From JBDSZL01 sp039925145 (GTDB taxonomy: Bacteria; Acidobacteriota; Vicinamibacteria; Vicinamibacterales; SCN-69-37): a DNA stretch of 6,959 nucleotides. Below are positions 1-5,033 of this stretch, one piece after another (the first letter of the stretch is position 1; every line of letters begins with the position of its first letter). The notes beneath the pieces are model-generated. The model did not search any database. It had not been told where the DNA came from and saw nothing but the letters and a program-made list of their open reading frames with translations. The translations under genes and the position numbers were made by a program. The DNA lies in contig JBDSZL010000021.1 in NCBI GenBank assembly GCA_039925145.1, forward strand, positions 1 to 6,959, read 5' to 3'.

Positions 1-1
1 A

Positions 2-115
2 CGGTCGCGCGCGAATCTGATCCGTGGACATCGCTCCGACCTGCGCCGGCATCAAGGCCTGTACCTGGCTGAGGGCTGGTACCCATCAGAAAACATCAGG
101 GATAGGCCGGATTAG
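2..115 (+). pseudogene. Possible C-terminal scrap of a gene entering from the left edge
   Basis: The second forward frame is open from the window edge to a TAG at 113-115. Its 37 codons are moderately GC-rich at the third position. The last third reads GLYLAEGWYPSENI, which resembles, from memory, the start of the soluble C-terminal domain of some acidobacterial membrane glycosyltransferases that carry a GWY/GWH-P-E pattern. The stop codon falls inside the first five bases of the repeat at 111-186, as expected if the repeat cut the gene. The other two forward frames are less convincing, although one is open to base 72. No start codon is visible because the gene would begin outside the window. 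It could also be non-coding sequence that is open by chance. Confidence 0.3.
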
Positions 116-186
116 CAACATAAGACCTTCTCAGACATCCACCCCGGTGGGTGCCCCCTTCCCCCGGTCCCTCGCTCTCTCTGACA
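111..186 (+). repeat. 76-base dispersed repeat, copy 1
   Basis: The unit begins with ATTAGCAACATAAG (111-124), has a 3-base variable spacer, and continues with a 59-base core (128-186) identical base for base to 2990-3048. The core contains a hairpin CACCC-CGGT-GGGTG (140-153). A C-rich tract follows, and the core ends in CTCTCTGACA. Near-identical nonamers TCTCAGACA (129-137) and TCTCTGACA (178-186) mark the two ends of the core. Flanking sequence differs from that of copy 2 on both sides, so the boundaries are sharp. No transposase is near. It lies 79 bases beyond the stop codon of the minus-strand glycosyltransferase gene. Likely identity is a small non-autonomous mobile or REP-like element, which is an inference. 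Confidence 0.85.
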
Positions 187-284
187 GCGCCGGCCTCATC
201 ATGCTCTTCTCCGCGGCCGGTGCGGTGGCCTACCTCGGCCGTCGCGGGCAGCCCTCGCCGGCGCGCTATCTGGGATCGTCATAG
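187..284 (+). pseudogene. Coding-like scrap with a membrane-like segment abutting repeat copy 1
   Basis: From the first base after the repeat, one forward frame runs open to a TAG at 282-284 with strongly G/C-ending codons. It encodes a hydrophobic stretch, AGLIMLFSAAGAVAYL, followed by a basic tail starting GRRG. That pattern is typical of the last membrane helix of a larger protein. No plausible start or ribosome site exists, and the frame runs back through the repeat without being a natural gene. Its end overlaps the end of the convergent glycosyltransferase gene by 19 bases. I read it as a possible C-terminal remnant of a gene whose body was lost at the repeat, but chance is a real alternative at this GC content. 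Confidence 0.25.
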
Positions 285-2107
285 TCGAACGTGGGACGAA
301 TGAAGACCCCGAGGTTACGGGTGTCCTTCGATCCCGGATCGCGCTCTGTAGGTACGAATCCATTCGCGGTGTCCAGGTGCAGGACGTAGACGGAGTTCTG
401 GTGATACCGGAACGGCGCCGGCCGCGTCACGCTCACCGCGCTCTTGCCGTTCGCCAGGACGCTCGCCTTGAACGACTTGTCTGCGAACCGCCCGGTCACC
501 ATATTGTCAATCGGTGACGAAAACTCAATCCGCACACGCGACGGCGGCCGATCGGTCTTCACGATGATGTCGGTCGACGTGCCGCCGGCGATCCACGTGC
601 CATCGACGATGTCGGAGCCAGGAGACTTCTCCGCTGAATAGGTCCGACCGTCCATGTAGTAGAACTGCACGGTGGGCTCTGCAATGAACGTAATCGGGCA
701 ACGGAGGACGTTCAGTCGACACGGGAGATCGTTGATGAGCGTCAGCTCGATCGGCAGGTCGTTCAACGGCCGTCGTTCGGGATTGAGCCACGGCTTCGCC
801 GACGCGTCGTAGGGATGCAGCACCATGGCGCCGGTGAATGCGGCACCGCCGATGAGGGCCAGCGCCGACGGCCAGAACGACATTCCTGCGGGCGCGAGAA
901 ACAGGAGCGTCGGGTACAGGCTGAGGAAGTATCGATTCCCCGGAGGCCCGCCACCACCGTTCCAGCTGTCAGGGAAGAACACGATGAGCGCGCCAATGGA
1001 CCCCATCAGCGCGACGGCAATCCCCCACTGCCAGGCCGGTGCGCGCCAGGCGCGAGAGGCCCAGTGCAGCAGGATGACGACCCCGGGCAGGTAGTACGGG
1101 ACAAGGCCCGCGTGCCTGCCGATGAAGAAATACAGCGTGTTGATCGGGACCTGCACCAGTGCGCTGTCATCGAGGACACGCGCCGTATCCGCATCGTTCG
1201 TGACCATCGCGCTGCCCTTCTCGTCGAACGCGGTGCCGTCCGGGTCGAAGGGATAGTGGTCCGTGAAGTAGCGCCGCGACACGCTGTCGGCGGCGCCTTG
1301 ATAGTTGGCCTCACCGGTGATCGCCGCATTCACGCCGAAGAGGCCGGCCACGCCCGCCGCGAACGCGAGCCCCAGGACGACCACTCGCACGGCCTGTCTG
1401 GCCAGGATGGCATCGAGGACGATCGGCGCGATCATCGCGGCATTGGTCGCCTTTGAAAAGGTCGCGATGCCAATCAGCACGGCGGCCGCGAGCGTCGTGC
1501 CCGGCCGCATGAGCCACGACGACTCATCGCGCGGCGCGACCTTCTTGTACAGCCACAGGAAATATCCAACGAAGACGAGCGTGAAGTTGAAGACTTCGGA
1601 GGTCAGCCACGTCGCGTAGACCGGCACGACGGACGCCCCGAGAAAGATGACGGCCACGACCCATCCCGCCCGCGATCGCATGAGCGCCCGGCAGAAACGC
1701 GCACCACAGACCAGACAGATGGCAAGGAGCACCCAGTTGAACACCAACAAGCCGCCAAGCCCGCCCAAGGCGACGAACGGCGCTGCGGCGACCGGATACG
1801 CGAGCGCCTTTCCGTAAGCCAGGCTCTCGCTGCTCGGCACCGCCTCCTTCCCCTCCAGGCCGAGGTGGTACCGGCGCTTCAAGAAAATGCCGCTCGGACC
1901 GTGACCGTAGAGGGACACGAAGCGGCGATAGTCCTCGGGCTGGTAGCGCAGGTCGCCGTCTTCGGCGAGACTGAACGCCATGGCGATGTAGGTGGACTCA
2001 TCGCCTTTGATGTCACCCGCCACGCGACGGACGTCGATGAGCCGCCCCGCCACGGCCACGAGGACCAGCGCGAGCACGACGAGCAGTGGTCTGGTCAATC
2101 GGGCCAT
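266..2107 (-). CDS. Multi-pass membrane glycosyltransferase, GT39/ArnT-like, with C-terminal soluble domain
   Basis: A 613-residue integral membrane protein, probably transferring a sugar from a polyprenyl-phosphate donor on the outer face of the cytoplasmic membrane. The N-terminal helix (about residues 6-21) is followed by GDESTY (35-40), the acidic motif at the start of the first periplasmic loop that holds the catalytic Asp/Glu in GT-C enzymes such as PMT and ArnT. Roughly ten hydrophobic segments lie up to about residue 430. The segment PPGNRYFLSLYP (388-399) matches the R-Y-F-L-P type motif common in this group. The last 110 or so residues lack membrane helices and look beta-rich, possibly a carbohydrate-binding domain. 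I chose the ATG at 2107 because it directly precedes the hydrophobic helix and overlaps the preceding stub's stop by only 13 bases; an ATG at 2128 would add seven residues. Neither start has a clear Shine-Dalgarno sequence, so translation may be coupled to the upstream reading frame. The acceptor is unknown. It resembles uncharacterised acidobacterial proteins more than true ArnT. Confidence 0.75.
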   Translation of the reverse strand: MARLTRPLLVVLALVLVAVAGRLIDVRRVAGDIKGDESTYIAMAFSLAEDGDLRYQPEDYRRFVSLYGHGPSGIFLKRRYHLGLEGKEAVPSSESLAYGKALAYPVAAAPFVALGGLGGLLVFNWVLLAICLVCGARFCRALMRSRAGWVVAVIFLGASVVPVYATWLTSEVFNFTLVFVGYFLWLYKKVAPRDESSWLMRPGTTLAAAVLIGIATFSKATNAAMIAPIVLDAILARQAVRVVVLGLAFAAGVAGLFGVNAAITGEANYQGAADSVSRRYFTDHYPFDPDGTAFDEKGSAMVTNDADTARVLDDSALVQVPINTLYFFIGRHAGLVPYYLPGVVILLHWASRAWRAPAWQWGIAVALMGSIGALIVFFPDSWNGGGGPPGNRYFLSLYPTLLFLAPAGMSFWPSALALIGGAAFTGAMVLHPYDASAKPWLNPERRPLNDLPIELTLINDLPCRLNVLRCPITFIAEPTVQFYYMDGRTYSAEKSPGSDIVDGTWIAGGTSTDIIVKTDRPPSRVRIEFSSPIDNMVTGRFADKSFKASVLANGKSAVSVTRPAPFRYHQNSVYVLHLDTANGFVPTERDPGSKDTRNLGVFIRPTFDYDDPR

Positions 2108-2346
2108 CGCGTGATTTCGTAGAGCCATGTGTCGGGTGTTTGCACGACCAGACGAAGGGACTCGGCGTACCTGCTCAGACGCTCGACGAGTACGTCGCGT
2201 GAGGCGCCTTCATAGTAGTCCACGTGCCAGAGCACATAGCGCACCCGCGCCTTCATGATGGCGAACGACGCGGGATCACGGAATCCATTGATCGGGGGCG
2301 CGATCTCGTCGAAGTCCGGGGGAATCACGTCAGCCGCCGCTCTCAA
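2095..2346 (-). pseudogene. C-terminal stub of a second membrane glycosyltransferase-like protein
   Basis: An open frame of at most 83 codons, closed upstream by an in-frame TGA at 2350-2352 and offering only a TTG start (2344-2346) or internal GTG/ATG codons. Its sequence, RVRYVLWHVDYY (about residues 35-46), a run of paired Arg/Leu residues, then WLYEITRWPD at the end, is the type of tail I recall from large acidobacterial GT39-like membrane proteins: a strand ending in a His, then a Tyr-Glu-Ile strand before the stop. The membrane domain and catalytic loop are missing. Codon use is GC-ending throughout, so it was coding until recently. It leads into the intact glycosyltransferase gene with a 13-base overlap, suggesting a former operon of two such enzymes. 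An independent small protein is possible but less likely, because no good start or ribosome site is present. Confidence 0.55.
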
Positions 2347-2411
2347 ATTTCAACAGCTATCGGGACATCCCCGCGCCAGTCCTCGGAGGGCGTAGACTGC
2401 GGTGGGTTCCA

Positions 2412-2846
2412 ATGAAAAGAGCTATTGCAACGGTTCTCTGGATCGCATTGGGTTTCGTGATCGCTGGCACCGGGATCCCGAATGGAGCCGTCAACGCGGA
2501 GCGGGCAGCCCCGGCCGCTGCGGTGGGACTCGCACTCCCTCGAGGCCAAGCACCAGGGAGAAGTTTTCCCGGTGAGGCGGCGCAAAGCCACCTCGCGTGG
2601 GTGGACGACGTGCTCACCCAAATGGAAGCCATGAAGCCCGGAATGACACGAGGCGATTTGATGAAAGTTTTTGTTGCCCAAGGCGGTGTCTACAGCCGGC
2701 TTCACGATGGATTCCACAGTCGGGCGTGCGCGTACTTCATGGTTGATGTGCAGTTCGCCGAGGGCCCCACATCAGTGGGCGACGTGCAGGACACCATTAC
2801 TAGGATTTCCCGGCCGTACCTGACTCGCGCATCCCGGACGGACTGA
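2412..2846 (+). CDS. Small exported protein of unknown function with KPGMTR motif
   Basis: Encodes 144 residues. The N-terminus is a typical Sec signal peptide: MKR, a hydrophobic core at about 4-20, and a likely cut after AVNA at residue 29. The mature part has a helical stretch (about 60-74), then KPGMTRGDLMKVF (75-87) and a C-terminal strand-rich part with a single Cys at 106 (SRACAYFMVDVQF) ending in DTITRISRPYL. The pattern G-M-T-R-x-x-L-x-x-x-F recalls the SmpA/OmlA-like fold, where a similar turn begins the first helix. The full pattern, including R-x-C-x-Y and I-S-R-P-Y, matches proteins I recall from Acidobacteriota that have no assigned function. The start ATG at 2412 is supported by the signal peptide; GGTGGG at 2401-2406 is at best a weak ribosome site. 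The gene is divergent from the truncated stub on its left, with only about 65 bases between them, and is followed by repeat copy 2. Confidence 0.72.
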   Translation: MKRAIATVLWIALGFVIAGTGIPNGAVNAERAAPAAAVGLALPRGQAPGRSFPGEAAQSHLAWVDDVLTQMEAMKPGMTRGDLMKVFVAQGGVYSRLHDGFHSRACAYFMVDVQFAEGPTSVGDVQDTITRISRPYLTRASRTD

Positions 2847-2970
2847 CTTCGCTGCGGCCCCGTGGTCGACCAGGACCCGCGGTTCGAAGTGGAAAACGAA
2901 CGGCTCTGAGGCCTGGAGTCGGCACCTTGACGTCAACCGCGGATCGCCGCCGTCGAGGATAGAAGGAAGC

Positions 2971-3048
2971 ATTAGCGACATAAGCGGCGTTCTCAGACAT
3001 CCACCCCGGTGGGTGCCCCCTTCCCCCGGTCCCTCGCTCTCTCTGACA
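2971..3048 (+). repeat. 78-base dispersed repeat, copy 2
   Basis: Same orientation and plan as copy 1: ATTAGCGACATAAG (2971-2984, one mismatch in 14), a 5-base spacer instead of 3, then the identical 59-base core at 2990-3048. The hairpin CACCC-CGGT-GGGTG lies at 3002-3015 and the nonamers at 2991-2999 and 3040-3048. It lies 124 bases downstream of the small exported-protein gene and about 300 bases upstream of the CotH gene. A long open frame beginning inside this repeat runs in phase into the CotH gene, but that extension is a shadow. The two copies are direct repeats about 2.86 kb apart. Confidence 0.85.
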
Positions 3049-3125
3049 CAGAGATCTCGGCGCAGCAAACAACGGCGGCCTCGGCACCGTCAATTCGCGC
3101 GAGGACAACCCATGAAGCCGCAGGG

Positions 3126-3287
3126 ATGGCTGTGCCAGCGCACGCCGCGCTGGTGTCCGAAATGGCGGCTCATCTCGGTGGGCGCGATCTCGCCCCGGAC
3201 ACGATCGCACGCGATCTGGCGCGACCGTCCAGGCTGCGCGCGATCCTCATGGGCACCGCGCCCGCGCCGGACTCGGCCGCACGCTGA
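3126..3287 (+). pseudogene. Coding-like 53-codon scrap downstream of repeat copy 2
   Basis: The 297 bases between repeat copy 2 and the CotH start hold no convincing gene. One forward frame, different from that of CotH, is open from the repeat to a TGA at 3285-3287. Its last 53 codons end mostly in G or C and encode an Ala/Arg/Asp-rich peptide including HLGGRDLAPDTIARDLARPS, which looks like real protein sequence, perhaps the C-terminus of a lost gene. There is no ribosome site and I recognise no family. The arrangement mirrors copy 1, where a coding-like C-terminal scrap also lies directly downstream. It may be a chance open frame, since high GC lengthens spurious frames. Confidence 0.22.
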
Positions 3288-3331
3288 TGTGCGCTCGATC
3301 GTGGTTTGCCGTAAAGTAGGGCCCACATCCC

Positions 3332-3337
3332 AGAGGG
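3332..3337 (+). promoter_or_regulatory. Ribosome binding site of the CotH gene
   Basis: AGAGGG lies 8 bases before the ATG at 3346. It decides the start in favour of that ATG, which also begins a signal peptide, rather than the in-phase upstream codon at 3013 within the repeat. A weak -10-like TAAAGT is at 3312-3317, with no clear -35 partner. Confidence 0.55.
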
Positions 3338-3345
3338 CCATCACC

Positions 3346-4947
3346 ATGTCGCTCCGAACCATGACGGTCGTTTCCACGGCGTTCGCGGCCTGCTTCGCCG
3401 CCACAGTCTTTACTCAGACACCGGCGCCGGCACCTGCCCCCGCGGTGCCATCTGCTTCTGGCGCTGCACCGGCTGCACCTCAAACGCCACCACCACCTCC
3501 GGGCCGAGGCGCCGCACCAGCGTGGGCCGCCCAAACGGCAGTAGAAATCAAGGCCACCGCCCGCTTCGACAAGGACCGCAACGGCTGGCTGAATGTGGAG
3601 GAGCGCAAGACGGCGCGGCAGACGCTGGCGCAGGAGGCGGCGGCCCGTGGGCCGAGTGGGCTGCCCGCGCCCCGAGCCGGGGGCGAACCGACGCGCCCCG
3701 GCCCGCGCATGTCGCCCGCGGACGTGCGGTCGTTTCCTGACCGGCCCGCCTTCGATCCCGACGTGGTCCGCACGTTCTTTCTGGAGTTCGAGGACGCGGA
3801 CTGGGAAAAGGCGCTGACCGAGTTTCGGTTCACGGACATCGACCTCCCCGCCAGGCTGACAGTCGACGGCCGCGTCTTCAACAACGTCGGCATCCACTAC
3901 CGTGGCGCATCGTCCTTCCTCTTTATCGCTGAGGGTCGGAAGCGATCGCTGAATATCGCCCTCGATTTCGTCAACGCCGGTCAGCAGTTCGGGGGTTATC
4001 GCACGTTCAACATGCTGAACGGGAACGGCGACCCCACACTGCTCAAGGGATTTCTCTACTACCACGTCGCGCGCGAATACCTGCCAGCGGCCAAGGTGAA
4101 CTTCGCGAAGGTCGTGATCAATGGCGAGTACTGGGGCGTGTACGTCAACACGCAGCAGGAAGATCGGGACTTCGTCAATGAGTGGTGGAAGACGACGGGC
4201 GGCACGCGGTGGAAGGCACCAGGCAGTCCGTGGGGCAAGGCGGGGTTCAACTACATCGGCGAGGACGTGAACGAGTACAAGAAGCTGTACGAGATCAAGG
4301 GCAAGGACGAACCGAAGGCGTGGGCCGCGCTGATCAAGCTCTGCAAGGTGCTGACCGAGACGCCGCTTAATCAATTGGAGACCGCGCTCGCCCCCATCTT
4401 CGACGTGGATGGCGCCTTGCGATTTCTGGCGCTCGAAAGCGCGTTTATCAACGACGACGGGTACTGGATTCGCGCGAGCGACTACAACCTCTATCTCGAT
4501 GACAAGGGCCGGTTCCATGTCTTCCCGCACGACGGCAACGAGGCCTTCTACGATCCCCCGGCGAACATCCGCGGGAAGGCAGCGCGGGGTCCCGACCTCG
4601 ACCCGTTCATCGGCGCGGAGGATCCGAACAAGGTGCTCTTGAGCCGGCTCGTGGCCGTCCCTGCGCTGCGTGCGCGTTATCTCGGCTATCTGAAAGACAT
4701 CGCCACCAAATGGCTCGACTGGAACCGGCTCGGCCCCATCGCGCTGAAGTATCAGACGCTGATTGCACCCGACGTCCAGATGGACACACGCAAGCTCGAA
4801 TCGTACACGGCGTTTCAAACCCTCATCGAGCGGGATTTGGAAACGCCGGGCGCGAGAGGTCCGGTCCGGATGATGAGTGTGAAGACATTCGCTGATCAGC
4901 GGCGCGAATTCCTGCTCAATTATCCGGACATCAAGAAGCTGCCGTAG
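3346..4947 (+). CDS. Secreted CotH-family protein kinase with N-terminal EF-hand
   Basis: A 533-residue exported protein of the CotH family, atypical kinases best known for phosphorylating spore-coat proteins in Bacillus and found widely in secreted form in non-spore-formers. Order of parts: signal peptide (about 1-23), a Pro/Ala-rich linker (25-58), one canonical EF-hand loop DKDRNGWLNVEE (75-86; acidic or amide ligands at 1, 3, 5, 9 and 12), a second low-complexity stretch (about 99-125), then the CotH domain (about 137-470). Family hallmarks visible in the domain are VGIHYRGASS (181-190) with a basic cluster RKRSLNI (198-204), NGNGDPTLLKGFLYY (225-239), INGEYWGVY (258-266) and NLYLDDKGRFHVFPHD (381-396). 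The metal-site segment reads PHDGNEAF (394-401), where classical CotH has a D-x-D pattern, so the second acidic residue is Asn here. From memory this PHD-x-NE form recurs in EF-hand CotH proteins of Planctomycetes and Acidobacteria and is probably a subfamily trait. Activity cannot be judged from sequence. The gene stands alone and converges on the hydrolase gene. Confidence 0.88.
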   Translation: MSLRTMTVVSTAFAACFAATVFTQTPAPAPAPAVPSASGAAPAAPQTPPPPPGRGAAPAWAAQTAVEIKATARFDKDRNGWLNVEERKTARQTLAQEAAARGPSGLPAPRAGGEPTRPGPRMSPADVRSFPDRPAFDPDVVRTFFLEFEDADWEKALTEFRFTDIDLPARLTVDGRVFNNVGIHYRGASSFLFIAEGRKRSLNIALDFVNAGQQFGGYRTFNMLNGNGDPTLLKGFLYYHVAREYLPAAKVNFAKVVINGEYWGVYVNTQQEDRDFVNEWWKTTGGTRWKAPGSPWGKAGFNYIGEDVNEYKKLYEIKGKDEPKAWAALIKLCKVLTETPLNQLETALAPIFDVDGALRFLALESAFINDDGYWIRASDYNLYLDDKGRFHVFPHDGNEAFYDPPANIRGKAARGPDLDPFIGAEDPNKVLLSRLVAVPALRARYLGYLKDIATKWLDWNRLGPIALKYQTLIAPDVQMDTRKLESYTAFQTLIERDLETPGARGPVRMMSVKTFADQRREFLLNYPDIKKLP

Positions 4948-4984
4948 CCCGGCGGCGCTGCGTCGACGAGGACCATGACGCAGC

Positions 4985-5011
4985 CCGGAAGGACGACGCT
5001 GCGGCTTCCGG
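4985..5011. terminator. Possible bidirectional terminator hairpin between convergent genes
   Basis: CCGGAAG (4985-4991) and CTTCCGG (5005-5011) form a perfect 7-bp stem with a 13-base loop, centred in the 86-base gap between the convergent CotH and hydrolase genes. There is no clean T-tract on either side, so intrinsic termination is uncertain. The position is what makes it worth noting. Confidence 0.3.
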
Positions 5012-5033
5012 CCTCAGCTGCCGAGAGCCTGCG

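Noticed and set aside
106..193. GCCGG on both sides of repeat copy 1 as a target-site duplication
   Set aside because: The right-hand GCCGG is two bases away from the repeat edge, the motif is common in GC-rich DNA, and copy 2 shows no matching flanks.
815..1456. 213-codon plus-strand open frame inside the glycosyltransferase gene
   Set aside because: It is antisense to a gene with membrane helices and catalytic motif. The peptide is rich in Arg, Gly, Asp and His without any recognisable pattern.
2343..2717. Minus-strand frame of 124 codons opposite the small exported protein
   Set aside because: The plus-strand frame has a signal peptide and conserved motifs; this one is rich in Cys, His and Ser with no structure or ribosome site.
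3013..3345. Upstream extension of the CotH reading frame to a start inside the repeat (a 644-residue protein)
   Set aside because: The extra residues translate the repeat and an Arg/Pro/Trp-rich shadow frame. The ATG at 3346 has a ribosome site at the right distance and begins a signal peptide.
3247..4818. 523-codon minus-strand open frame opposite the CotH gene
   Set aside because: It is antisense to a gene with clear family motifs. Its Arg/Val/Asp-rich composition is the usual shadow of GC-rich coding sequence, and no domain is recognisable.
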